43,495 nt of DNA from positions 430-43,924 of the forward strand of contig DLMG01000062.1 of the NCBI GenBank assembly GCA_002479245.1, in the 5' to 3' direction. The stretch is from Verrucomicrobia subdivision 3 bacterium UBA7542 (GTDB taxonomy: Bacteria > Verrucomicrobiota > Verrucomicrobiia > Limisphaerales > UBA11358). Within the stretch, counting starts at the first letter, position 1; every line of letters starts with the position of its first letter. The notes under the pieces were generated by a model, which searched no databases, was not told the origin of the DNA, and was given only the letters and a program-made list of their open reading frames with translations. Shown here in pieces: positions 25,162 to 33,638 of the stretch. The translations under genes and the position numbers were made by a program.

Positions 25162-26022
25162 ATGAAAATATTCTCCATCCTTCTGGTTGCGGCGCTGGCG
25201 GCCACCACAGTGCAGGCCGCGCCCAAAAAACTTCTTGTGGTCACGACAACCACAGGCTACCGGCACACTTCGATTCCGAATCTGGAAAAGGTCCTGGCCC
25301 AGCTCGGCAAGGACAGTGGCGACTTCACGGTGGACTTGGTGCAGCAGCCGCCGGGCAAACCGGCGAACCTGCAACCGGGCGCCTCGGATGAACAGAAGGC
25401 GGCATTCACTGCGGCCGAGGATAAGTGGGAAGCGGCATTGAAGGCGGAATTGCAAAAGCTGTCACCGGTGTCGCTCAAGAATTACGACGGCGTGGTCTTT
25501 GCCAGCACCACCGGGGATTTGCCGATTCCCGATCCGCAGGGATTGCTCGATTGGATCAAGGCGGGGCATGCGTTCATCGGCATTCACGCGGCGAGCGACA
25601 CGTTTCATCGCTGGCCCGGCTATATTGACATGCTCGGCGGCGAATTCAAACATCACGGCCCGCAAGTCGGTGTCGAGTGCTTGAACGAAGACCCGCAGCA
25701 TCCCGCTAATGCCGCACTCGGCAAGAGCTGGATGATTTCGCAGGAGGAGATTTACCAGTTTCAAAACTATGACGCGACGAAACTTCATGACCTGCTGATT
25801 CTCGACAAGCATCCGGAAAACAATTCGCCCGGACATTTTCCGGTTTCGTGGTGCAAAACATACGGTGCGGGCCGGGTCTTTTACACCTCGCTCGGCCATC
25901 GCGAGGATATCATTGACGCCGACCCGAACTTGAAGGACCGCAAGAACGCGCCCGAAATCAGCAAGACCTATCAGGCGCACGTCCTCGGCGGCATCGAATG
26001 GGCGCTGGGGTTGAAAAAATAA
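25162..26022 (+). CDS. ThuA-domain secreted protein (trehalose-utilization type)
   Basis: A 286-aa protein with signal peptide (MKIFSILLVAALAATTVQAA). ThuA-like flavodoxin fold: KKLLVVTTTTGYRH (strand 1), YDGVVFASTTGDLPIP, HAFIGIHAASDTFHRWPGY with conserved His residues, GGEFKHHGPQ and VSWCKTYGAGRVFYTSLGHR at the end. ThuA proteins accompany Gfo/Idh/MocA and DUF1080 in 3-keto-disaccharide metabolism, with roles proposed in isomerising or binding the keto sugar. Fourth gene of the operon, 33 bp after the DUF1080 stop. The next 150 bp lead to tRNA-Phe without an obvious terminator. Confidence 0.85.
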   Translation: MKIFSILLVAALAATTVQAAPKKLLVVTTTTGYRHTSIPNLEKVLAQLGKDSGDFTVDLVQQPPGKPANLQPGASDEQKAAFTAAEDKWEAALKAELQKLSPVSLKNYDGVVFASTTGDLPIPDPQGLLDWIKAGHAFIGIHAASDTFHRWPGYIDMLGGEFKHHGPQVGVECLNEDPQHPANAALGKSWMISQEEIYQFQNYDATKLHDLLILDKHPENNSPGHFPVSWCKTYGAGRVFYTSLGHREDIIDADPNLKDRKNAPEISKTYQAHVLGGIEWALGLKK

Positions 26023-26134
26023 CGACGTGAGGCCCCGAGTGGCTGACAGAATTCGAGGTGAACCCGGGCGGGTCAGTAAGTTGGATAAACCGCCCTTGAG
26101 CCTGCACCGAATGGCCGGTTTGATTTCGTTTGAC

Positions 26135-26163
26135 TTGCCAATGAGCCGAACGCGGGGTTTAAT
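26135..26163 (+). promoter_or_regulatory. Promoter of tRNA-Phe
   Basis: TTGCCA (26135-26140), a 17-bp spacer and TTTAAT (26158-26163) each match the sigma70 consensus at five of six positions. Transcription would start near 26170, a few bases before the mature tRNA at 26177. Confidence 0.5.
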
Positions 26164-26176
26164 GCGCGACCGCGCT

Positions 26177-26252
<76 letters not shown>

Positions 26253-26297
26253 TCTCCGATGCTTGGGCATCAATGAGTTGTGAGGAACCAAGTTGCA

Positions 26298-26319
26298 ACT
26301 GCCAGCAAAACTGCCAGCA
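26298..26319 (+). repeat. Left arm-type repeats (ACTGCCAGCA x2)
   Basis: ACTGCCAGCA occurs twice with a 12-bp period, 43 bp inside attL. The same unit occurs three times inside attR in the same orientation. Position near both attachment cores fits integrase arm-binding sites. Confidence 0.6.
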
Positions 26320-26409
26320 GACGGCGGACTTGGTGAAGCTCGGGAACGACTCGCCAAAACCCGCTGAAACTCCGGCAGAACCTGCTGACGGGCACTTGGC
26401 CGCGCCGGA

Positions 26410-26428
26410 TTGTGTAGGACTTACACAA
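26410..26428. promoter_or_regulatory. Palindrome upstream of integrase (TTGTGTA/TACACAA)
   Basis: A perfect 7-bp inverted repeat with a 5-bp spacer, centred about 53 bp before the integrase ATG. It has the size of a dimeric HTH operator and could be bound by one of the element's XRE regulators or the HTH protein. No clear -35/-10 pair overlaps it. Confidence 0.45.
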
Positions 26429-26471
26429 CGCGGACGCATCGCAGAATTACGCTGCTTCATGGAAAAAACAT

Positions 26472-27539
26472 ATGAAGCAACGATTCCGTCTTTATCGGCG
26501 CCACGGCATCTATTACACACACGATGACCAAACCGGCAAACAGGCCAGTCTTGGAACCCGCGACCGTGGTGAAGCCTTCGAATTATTCAGCGCCAAAACC
26601 CAGGCACATCGGCAAGCGCATTTGAACCTTCGGCTCGCACGAACCTACCTGACGGCGACCGATCCGCTGATTGACAAGCGCAACTGGCAGACGGCAATGG
26701 AGGAACTGGCAAAATCGAAACGCGGCACTTGGGGCGAGCGCTGGCAGCGTGCCATCAAAGACAAGTCATTTGATTGTCTTCGTGACATGACGATCCTTGA
26801 AACGCAGGGTGAACACTTCCTGAAGGTGCTTCAGATCGGCACGGTTTCCACCAATGTGTATTTGCGCCGCATCCACAACTTTGCCTTGGACATGGGCTGG
26901 CTGCCCTGTCCAATCCTTCCCAAACGTCAATGGCCGGCCGTGCGTTACAAGGAAAAACGGGCCATCACACGCGAAGAACACCTGGCCATATTGCAGAGGG
27001 AAAGGAATGACGAACGGCGGGCCTTTTACGAAATGTGCTGGCATTTGGGCGGTTCACAAAGTGACATCGCCGCTTTGAAAGTTGAGGATGTTGATTGGGA
27101 CGATCAGGTCATCAGCTTCTTTCGGAAAAAGACCAAGTCGGTTCAAATCATCCATTTTGGCGACGAGGTTGCGGCAATTTTGAACCGGCTGCCCGACCGG
27201 GGGCCGTTGTTTCCAAATTTCGGGCTGCTGGATGAAAAACATCGGGCAAGTTGGTTCCAAATGATTTGCCGCCGGACGGGGATTATAGGTGTATCCCTTC
27301 ACTCCTACCGTTATGCGTGGGCGGAACGCGCCAAGACCTGCGGCTATCCCGAACGCTTTGCCCAGGAAGCGCTGGGACACAACAGCAAGGCCATTCACCG
27401 TGCCTACGCCCGCAAGGCCAAGGTGAAGCTGCCGTCGCTTGAGGCTTACGAGAAGCGGGCGAGTGAAACTGAAATCATCCCCGTCCCGTTCCAGCGGGGA
27501 GTGGCGGTGGATCAAGCGGCTTTGGCGCTATACGCCTGA
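26472..27539 (+). CDS. int: Tyrosine recombinase (integrase) of the element
   Basis: A 355-aa tyrosine recombinase, transcribed away from tRNA-Phe. The N-terminal arm-binding part has a YRRHGIYYTHD start, the core-binding SAM-like domain spans about 95-170 and the catalytic domain follows. Catalytic residues visible: beta-turn Lys in RKKTKS, HxxR as H277-S-Y-R280, His303 in LGHNS and nucleophile Tyr312 in HRAYARKA. The first catalytic Arg is not seen: the segment HLGGSQSDIAALKVEDVDW (191-209) aligns with the usual TGLRxSE motif, and Ser/Gln fill the Arg position. This may be a divergent subfamily or loss of activity. The 3' end overlaps the convergent HTH gene by 12 bp. Confidence 0.9.
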   Translation: MKQRFRLYRRHGIYYTHDDQTGKQASLGTRDRGEAFELFSAKTQAHRQAHLNLRLARTYLTATDPLIDKRNWQTAMEELAKSKRGTWGERWQRAIKDKSFDCLRDMTILETQGEHFLKVLQIGTVSTNVYLRRIHNFALDMGWLPCPILPKRQWPAVRYKEKRAITREEHLAILQRERNDERRAFYEMCWHLGGSQSDIAALKVEDVDWDDQVISFFRKKTKSVQIIHFGDEVAAILNRLPDRGPLFPNFGLLDEKHRASWFQMICRRTGIIGVSLHSYRYAWAERAKTCGYPERFAQEALGHNSKAIHRAYARKAKVKLPSLEAYEKRASETEIIPVPFQRGVAVDQAALALYA

Positions 27540-27851
27540 TGCGCGGGAGGGGTTGGACTGGCGTGGCTGGCCAGTCCGCCTTCGGGCGTTCTTGCGCCGC
27601 CAATGGGCACTGATCGCGTCGGTGGCTTTCGCGAACCATTTTGCATCGCTGCGCAATGCGGTCAGGGTTGCCGTAAGAAAGAACTTCGGCGTGTTGGCGG
27701 GTGGATGACCGAGCGGACAGAGCAGGCCAGCGCCAACCAGGATCGGAATCTGATGGGGCTTGAAACCGAGATACCACGCCGTTTCAGCGGCCTGCAAGCG
27801 GGCCGGAAGGAGCGGCGCATTGAGAAATGAGTCCCGGTCGTCGTTTTTCAT
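27528..27851 (-). CDS. Small HTH protein, possible excisionase or regulator
   Basis: A 107-aa basic protein. ARLQAAETAWYLGFKPHQIP looks like a MerR/excisionase-type winged helix-turn-helix start, followed by VLVGAGLLCPLGHPPANTP and an Arg/Lys-rich C-terminus. Excisionases of integrative elements often have this size and location next to the integrase, so a recombination directionality role is plausible but not shown. The ATG at 27851 is preferred over a TTG at 27869. It lies downstream of an XRE gene on the same strand (40-bp gap) and converges with the integrase. Confidence 0.6.
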   Translation of the reverse strand: MKNDDRDSFLNAPLLPARLQAAETAWYLGFKPHQIPILVGAGLLCPLGHPPANTPKFFLTATLTALRSDAKWFAKATDAISAHWRRKNARRRTGQPRQSNPSRASGV

Positions 27852-27891
27852 GGTGTCTGTTCTTAACAAGGGTGGATTGTTGGCTCTGTAA

Positions 27892-28149
27892 TTATCGCTG
27901 CCGGTTGGTAGGACGCGTCCCGTGACAATTCATGGGAAACAAGTCGAGAATGGACACGCGCAGCACGGTGGCCAGACCTACGACTCCGGTGTCGGGAACC
28001 GAGATTTTACGGGTTTCCCAACGCGCGATCATGTCCCGCGTGACCCGGTAACCGGCTGTCTGGAGTTTTCGGGTCAAATCCACCTGGGTCCATCCGCGCT
28101 CACGTCGCAGGAGCCGGATTCGTTCTCCGATGATGTTGGTTCGTCTCAT
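27892..28149 (-). CDS. XRE-family HTH regulator 1
   Basis: An 85-aa single-domain Cro/cI-type protein. The helix-turn-helix is in ERIRLLRRERGWTQVDLTRK (about 9-28), with recognition-helix segment VTRDMIARWE and VLRVSILDLFP at the end. Its ATG overlaps the stop of the methylase-helicase gene (4-nt ATGA overlap), so the two are co-translated. It is paralogous to the regulator at 33339-33638. Likely controls the element's own promoter(s), for example the palindrome at 26410. Confidence 0.85.
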   Translation of the reverse strand: MRRTNIIGERIRLLRRERGWTQVDLTRKLQTAGYRVTRDMIARWETRKISVPDTGVVGLATVLRVSILDLFPMNCHGTRPTNRQR

Positions 28150-31100
28150 ACTCGAATTCCTGTTTTGGGTTTAACGGTTTGGTGGCGGGTCTCGTCCGGT
28201 TGCTCATTCACGGCATTGGTTTCAGCGTTTTCAGACGCTTCAAGCTGGCTGGAAGCCTGATTTTTGGTGAGGTCCAACTTCTCCTCGATGTCCGACTGGC
28301 GTTTGGAAAGCTCGTGGTAACGCTGCTCGTGCTCGAAAGGCGCGCCGACCTTGGCTTCCAATTCGGTTGCCCGCTTTTGCGAGTCACGAATGTCGGAGTC
28401 CAACCGCGTGGCACGTTCCTCAAACCCCTGTGCCATCATTTCCAGTGAACGGACGGTGCCCAGCGCCGTGTCGGTGATGCGCGTGCTGTAACTGTTTTTA
28501 CCGCGCAAAACGAGTTCGGCGGTGTTGTTGAAACCGGAACGAATGAACAGGTCGAAACCGGCAAACCGCCCGACACGAACGTCCTCGCCGAAACGGAATT
28601 TCAACTTCTGCGCCTGGCGCACGATCAATTCACCGGCGATGCCGCGATGGTCGAGGGTCTGGCCGTCCAGTTCGATGCGGAATCTGTCACCGGAGGTGTC
28701 CTCCCGCACCGTCAAATCCTGCCGCAGATGGGCCAGCCGTTCGGTATAAGTTTCCGATTCCTCCCGCGCATGGCGCAGATTGGCACGGATGCGGTATTGT
28801 TCCTCGGCATGGGCAGAGCGCAGCCGGGTGAGCCGCATCAACCCAGCATCCACCTGTGCTTTTTCGATCACGAGCGGATTACCGGAAGCGATGGCCTTGA
28901 CTTCGGCGTAGGTCAGGGCCGCCGAGTCGAGGTCTTCCACACGCCGAACGGTCATATCGCCGGTCATCACCTGGGCGATGAACTTGGCCTTGGTCTCCAA
29001 CGTCTGCCACATATAGGCGTCAAATGAGCCTTCGGTGACGTAGCGATAAACCTGCACGCTGGAATTCCGGTTCCCCTGCCGCAAGATACGCCCTTCGCGC
29101 TGTTCCACGTCGGCAGGCCGCCAGGGAGCGTCAAGGTGATGCAAGGCGATCAACCGCTCCTGAACATTGGTGCCTGAACCCATTTTCTGCGTGCTGCCGA
29201 AAAGGATGCGAACCTTGCCGGCGCGAACGTCGCGGAACAAAGACAGCTTCCCCGCGTCCGAATCGTAATCCTGAATGAAGGCAATCTCCCCGCCGGGCAC
29301 ACCGAGACGTTCCAACTTCTGCGCCATGTCGCGGTAAACGGAAAAACCACGATCCCGGGGAGTGGAAAGGTCGCAAAAGACAAGCTGGCTCAGGCGATCA
29401 TCTTTCGATGACTCCCAAATCCGATGAATGTTTTCGACGGCAATGTTGACCTTGCTTTGGGGATTGTCCGGCACGGACGGCAACATCAACCGAAGGTCGA
29501 GTGCGGCCTTCCGTCCCTCGGTCGTGATTTTGAGCATGTTATCTTCATGGGGATGGACTTGTCGCATTCGGATGCGGTCTGCGCGCTCAACCAGTTGCTG
29601 CACAAACTTTTTGAGTTCTGGTGTGGCGGGCGCACTGCGAATGGCCGGCTTGTCACCCTCCAGTTTCGGGCGCGGCAAATTGAGCATCTGGGCGGTCTGC
29701 ACGTCCGCCGTCTGCCGGAACAACTGCATCAACTCCGGGACATTGATGAAACGGGCGAAGCGCGTGTTGAGCCGGTAGCCCGCGCCATCGGGCGCAAGTT
29801 CCATTGCGGTCACCGGCTCGCCGAAGGTGGCCGCCCACGAATCGAAATGATTCAGGTTGTGTTTCTTCAAATCGTCCGGCTGAAGATACCGCTGCATGGT
29901 GAACATCTCGGCCATGCTATTGGCGATGGGCGTGCCGGTGGCAAAAACAACACCACCACCGCCATTGATGGACTGGATATGACGCACCTTGAGGAACATA
30001 TCGAATGCCCGTTCGCTGGCCGTCTGCGGCAGACCGGCGATGCGCGTCATTTTCGAGACGTAGAACAGGTTTTTGAAATAATGCGCCTCGTCCACAAAAA
30101 GACGGTCCACACCAAGTTCCTCAAAAGTCAGCGTGTTGTCTTTTTTGTGGTCGGCAGCCAATGCCTGCAACCGCGCTTCGAGCCGTTTCTTCGCTTTCTC
30201 AAGGTCTTTCACCAAACGGCGATTGGAACTGTCGGCATGTTCGCGCATCGCTTCTTCCAGTTCATCCAATTGCTCCTTGAAAAACCGAAGCTGGGTTTCC
30301 TGGGACAGCGGAATGCGCTCAAAGCCAGAATGCGTGACGATCACCGCGTCCCAATTTCCCGTGGCGATGCGGCTGAACAGTTTCCGGCGGTTTTTGGTTT
30401 CAAAGTCTTCCTTGCCGGCGACCAGGATGTTCGCGCCCGGATACAGGATGAGCAACTCGGTCGAGAACTGGCCGAGCATGTGATTGGGCACGGCGAACAT
30501 GGGTTTGCGCGCCAGCCCCAGCCGTTTCAACTCCATCGTGGCGGCGACCATCGTGTAGGTCTTGCCCGCGCCGACGACATGGCCAAGCAAGGTGTTGTTC
30601 GTCTGTAAAATGCGCCACACACCCGATTTTTGATGCAAATGCAGTTGAACGGCCGAACTTGCCCCGGGCAACGTCAGGTGCTCGCCGTTAAACGTGCGGA
30701 GACGCGAATGATTGAACGTGTCGTTGTAGAGGCGGCAAAGCCGCTCCCTTCTTGAATCATCCGACCAGATCCATTCCTTGAACCGTTCCTTGATGCGTTC
30801 CTGTTTCTCCCTGGCGGCTTCGGTTGCCTGCGCGTTGACGACGGGTTTCCGGTCCTTGGTGTAATCATAAACAGTCGGGGTCTTGAGATTCAGAGTTTCC
30901 TCAATGAGTTCGAGGCCGGAGTAACGGTTCGTGCCCCAATCCGTGGTATTGGCGGTCGCCCCTTTTGCCTCCCAATCGCCGGTGACATGCCATGAACCGA
31001 GCAAGTGGATGTGATTCACCTCGACACCGGATGAAATGCCGAGCAGTTCGTGGGTGAACTGCTTCACGTCCTCCGGTGGCAGCCAGGATGCACCCAGGCG

Positions 31101-33284
31101 CACGTCAATCTCGGTGGCGGACAAATCCTCCGGCTGGACGGATTTCAACGCCCCGACGTTTTCATGGAAACGCGGGTCAGTGACGCTGGCGGCATCGGCG
31201 GCAACCAGCTTTTCGCGGACATTGCCGGAAAGATATTGGTCGTCGGTTTCCCATTGTTCGGTCTGCGGGTTAAAAAAAATCAGCCCCTTCAAATCAGGCA
31301 AAAAGTCCTCGGCCGGACGGGCCAACAGGCCGCTCATGTGTTCCAAATCCACGCAACCTTTTTCATTCAGCGAAACCAGCAAGGCCTCTTTCGGTGATGC
31401 AACCGACTCAATAGGTTGTTTGTGATGGATGGTGCGTTCGTGGAAAATTGAGGCTTTGACCGCCAGATTCATTTCCTCGTCGTAATGCTCCAAAGACAGG
31501 AGCAACGGGAAATCGGGATCGCCGTCGAAGGCGTTTTGATTGACGCGGGCGTTGACGGGACCGAAACGGGAAACAAAGCGGTCATAGGCCAGATTCAACT
31601 GCTCCCTGGCTTCGATAACCTGGCTTTCGCTGCTGCCGTCGAGCTGCGAGCGGAGACAGACCCGGACGGCGTCACGCACTTCAATCAATCGCCGAATCCG
31701 TGAGCGCGTTTCGGCGGGCAGGTCGTCCAGCGGGCGCAATGCGTCCTCCTCACGGATGCAAACCCGCCCGTCTTCGTGAACGCAGAAGGCATTGGGCTTG
31801 ATGAAATCAGGCGCGGGAATGCCGGCGTCGAAGGATTGCCCGGCAATTGCCTGAGCTTGCGACTCATAGATGTTTTGGGGAAGTCGCTCAACCGCTTCGG
31901 CCAGAGCCTTGCCCAAATCGCGTCCATCTGGTTCCAGCGTCGGTTCATTATCCCGATACATCCGGCCCGACAACCGCATTTTGCCCAGCATCATTTCAGG
32001 ATGGGCGACAAAGTATTCGTTGAGCGAAAAAGCTTCGTTGCGGTCGTTGGTATAATTCGTCACCGCTTTCCATGCCGGGCCGTCAGGCAACTCACCGGGC
32101 CGGAGTTTACAGAGCATCACGATGTCGGTGGTGACTTCCGTGCCGGCGTTTTTCTTGAAGGCATCGTTGGGCAACCGGATCGCGCCGAGCAACTCCGTCC
32201 GAGCACCGAGCAAATCACGCAAGGTCGAATCGAACTTATCCAGCGTGCTGTGCGTGGTGATGAACATGACCAACCCGCCGGGCCGCACCTTCTCCAAAGC
32301 GGCGGCGAAGAAATAATCGTGAATGGAAAATTTGTATTTGTTCCAGCGCGGGTCGTGGACGGTGTAATCGCCGAAGGGCACATTGGAAATGGCCAGGTCG
32401 AAGGAATTGTCCGCAAGTTTCGCCTTTTCAAATGGTTGCTCGCGGATGTCGGAGTCGGAATAAAGCGCCCTGGCGATGCGGGCGGTCAGCGAATCAATTT
32501 CGATGCCGGTGATGGTCGAACGGCGGAGCATTTCCTCTGGCATGAGGCCGATGAAATGGCCGATGCCACAGGCCGGTTCCAGAATCCTGCCACCTTGAAA
32601 TCCGAATCGTTCCGCCGCCTGATACATGGCGCGGATGACCACGGGAGCCGTGTAATGAGCGTTGAGTGTGGTTGCGCGGGCCTGCTCGTATTCTTTGTTC
32701 GTAAGCTCTCGCTGCAACGCCTCCTGTTCCTTCGCCCAAGCGGAATTGGCGTCGTCAAACACCTGGGGCATGGCGCCCCAGCCGGCGTATTTGACCAACG
32801 CGGCCTTCTCGTCCGGGGTGGCAGGTCGCGCCTCGGCTTCCAGCACGCGAAGAATCTGGATGGCCCTGAAATTTTGCTGGAACTTCTGTTTGGGACCGCC
32901 TGCACCCAAACGGTTGTCGTCGGTGATGCGATGGTTGTTGAAATTGCTGGGAGATTTTCCGAGCGGCTCGCTGGTTAAGCTTCCGGTGGCAGGAGGATGT
33001 ATTTCTCGCGCACCAGCTCCCAAGCCTGGCGCTGGGCTTGCTCCGCCGTCTTGCCCTGCTTCATCAGTTCGAGCCGCAACGTGGCCATTTCGTCCTTCGT
33101 TTTTTCCTCCGCCTCCTGAAGCATCTGGTGCAGCAGTCCGTTCCGTTTCAACTCCTGCACCAGCTTCGGGCAATGTTCGCGCCAGTGTTTTTCGGCCATC
33201 GTTCCATATTGAGTCAGGGTGTTCATGTGAATTGGGAGCAAACAGCTCCAGTTGATCATCCGCCGTTGTTCGTTTGAGCGCCAT
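28146..33284 (-). CDS. Giant N6-adenine methylase-SNF2 helicase fusion (DarB-like)
   Basis: A 1712-aa protein. N-terminal methyltransferase: LEPACGIGHFIGLMP (motif I, SAM-binding, about 235-249) and ISNVPFGDY (motif IV, an NPPF-like variant with Val, about 299-307). C-terminal SF2/SNF2 helicase: LLGHVVGAGKTYTM (about 899-912), LFVDEAHYFKN (DEAH), ATGTPIANSMAEMF and VLFGSTQKMGSGTNVQERLI with QREGRILRQG (motif VI). Coiled-coil-like C-terminus. Proteins of this layout occur on phages and conjugative elements. P1 DarB, a relative in layout, protects injected DNA from type I restriction, so anti-restriction is my best inference. The ATG at 33284 is chosen. Residues about 20-103 overlap another ORF and are low-complexity. 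Confidence 0.75.
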   Translation of the reverse strand: MALKRTTADDQLELFAPNSHEHPDSIWNDGRKTLARTLPEAGAGVETERTAAPDASGGGGKNEGRNGHVAARTDEAGQDGGASPAPGLGAGAREIHPPATGSLTSEPLGKSPSNFNNHRITDDNRLGAGGPKQKFQQNFRAIQILRVLEAEARPATPDEKAALVKYAGWGAMPQVFDDANSAWAKEQEALQRELTNKEYEQARATTLNAHYTAPVVIRAMYQAAERFGFQGGRILEPACGIGHFIGLMPEEMLRRSTITGIEIDSLTARIARALYSDSDIREQPFEKAKLADNSFDLAISNVPFGDYTVHDPRWNKYKFSIHDYFFAAALEKVRPGGLVMFITTHSTLDKFDSTLRDLLGARTELLGAIRLPNDAFKKNAGTEVTTDIVMLCKLRPGELPDGPAWKAVTNYTNDRNEAFSLNEYFVAHPEMMLGKMRLSGRMYRDNEPTLEPDGRDLGKALAEAVERLPQNIYESQAQAIAGQSFDAGIPAPDFIKPNAFCVHEDGRVCIREEDALRPLDDLPAETRSRIRRLIEVRDAVRVCLRSQLDGSSESQVIEAREQLNLAYDRFVSRFGPVNARVNQNAFDGDPDFPLLLSLEHYDEEMNLAVKASIFHERTIHHKQPIESVASPKEALLVSLNEKGCVDLEHMSGLLARPAEDFLPDLKGLIFFNPQTEQWETDDQYLSGNVREKLVAADAASVTDPRFHENVGALKSVQPEDLSATEIDVRLGASWLPPEDVKQFTHELLGISSGVEVNHIHLLGSWHVTGDWEAKGATANTTDWGTNRYSGLELIEETLNLKTPTVYDYTKDRKPVVNAQATEAAREKQERIKERFKEWIWSDDSRRERLCRLYNDTFNHSRLRTFNGEHLTLPGASSAVQLHLHQKSGVWRILQTNNTLLGHVVGAGKTYTMVAATMELKRLGLARKPMFAVPNHMLGQFSTELLILYPGANILVAGKEDFETKNRRKLFSRIATGNWDAVIVTHSGFERIPLSQETQLRFFKEQLDELEEAMREHADSSNRRLVKDLEKAKKRLEARLQALAADHKKDNTLTFEELGVDRLFVDEAHYFKNLFYVSKMTRIAGLPQTASERAFDMFLKVRHIQSINGGGGVVFATGTPIANSMAEMFTMQRYLQPDDLKKHNLNHFDSWAATFGEPVTAMELAPDGAGYRLNTRFARFINVPELMQLFRQTADVQTAQMLNLPRPKLEGDKPAIRSAPATPELKKFVQQLVERADRIRMRQVHPHEDNMLKITTEGRKAALDLRLMLPSVPDNPQSKVNIAVENIHRIWESSKDDRLSQLVFCDLSTPRDRGFSVYRDMAQKLERLGVPGGEIAFIQDYDSDAGKLSLFRDVRAGKVRILFGSTQKMGSGTNVQERLIALHHLDAPWRPADVEQREGRILRQGNRNSSVQVYRYVTEGSFDAYMWQTLETKAKFIAQVMTGDMTVRRVEDLDSAALTYAEVKAIASGNPLVIEKAQVDAGLMRLTRLRSAHAEEQYRIRANLRHAREESETYTERLAHLRQDLTVREDTSGDRFRIELDGQTLDHRGIAGELIVRQAQKLKFRFGEDVRVGRFAGFDLFIRSGFNNTAELVLRGKNSYSTRITDTALGTVRSLEMMAQGFEERATRLDSDIRDSQKRATELEAKVGAPFEHEQRYHELSKRQSDIEEKLDLTKNQASSQLEASENAETNAVNEQPDETRHQTVKPKTGIRV
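32975..33226 (-). CDS. TnpV-like small protein overprinted on the methylase-helicase
   Basis: An 83-aa ORF in a different frame from, but on the same strand as, the first ~100 codons of the giant gene. It begins MNTLTQYGTMAEKHWREHCP and continues as an amphipathic helical segment (ELKRNGLLHQMLQEAEEKTK) ending WELVREKYILLPPEA. This resembles the TnpV-type accessory proteins of transposons and elements. The composition is protein-like, whereas the overlapping giant-gene frame there is Gly/Ala/Pro-rich linker. Which frame is selected, or both, needs comparison of homologues. No Shine-Dalgarno sequence is seen at 33226. Confidence 0.55.
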   Translation of the reverse strand: MNTLTQYGTMAEKHWREHCPKLVQELKRNGLLHQMLQEAEEKTKDEMATLRLELMKQGKTAEQAQRQAWELVREKYILLPPEA

Positions 33285-33338
33285 CGAAATCTTGCCCGTG
33301 CCGGCTTCAGGGAGCAAGCAAGGGCCGGTTTAACAGGT

Positions 33339-33638
33339 TTATGGTTTACGCTGGCGGTGTCGTTTCAGGGGCCGGACGTTCTCACGCTCGGCGAATTTTT
33401 CATCGAGTTCCTGAACCGCCTTGGGAAAAAGCAGGATGATGCGCACGCCAAACGCTCTTTGAAGGCCAACGACTTGTTCGTCCGTGACTTTGGTGCGGCC
33501 CGACTCGATGTTGGCCAGCATGTCGCGACTAACATCCACCCCCTGGCATTGCACACGCGCCGCCAGAATTTCCTGTGTCCACTTCCGCTCAAAGCGCAGT
33601 TTGGCCACCACCAAACCAATTACATTCTGCCGGCGCAT
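33339..33638 (-). CDS. XRE-family HTH regulator 2
   Basis: A 99-aa Cro/cI-type protein, MRRQNVIGLVVAKLRFERKW start, HTH about 10-62 (TQEILAARVQCQGVDVSRDM, then NIESGRTKVTD), and a charged C-terminal tail. The start and overall spacing match regulator 1 (MRRxNxIG, DMLANIE vs DMIARWE, LLFP vs DLFP). It lies just upstream of the methylase-helicase gene on the same strand with a 54-bp gap. The two paralogues thus bracket that 5.1-kb gene, as controller proteins do for modification genes. Confidence 0.85.
   Translation of the reverse strand: MRRQNVIGLVVAKLRFERKWTQEILAARVQCQGVDVSRDMLANIESGRTKVTDEQVVGLQRAFGVRIILLFPKAVQELDEKFAERENVRPLKRHRQRKP

Noticed and set aside
26130..26163. TTGACT as the -35 of the tRNA promoter
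   Set aside because: Spacing to TTTAAT is 22 bp; TTGCCA with 17 bp fits better.
28146..33284. A classical restriction-modification system
   Set aside because: No nuclease gene or domain is visible; the fusion resembles anti-restriction DarB-type proteins instead.
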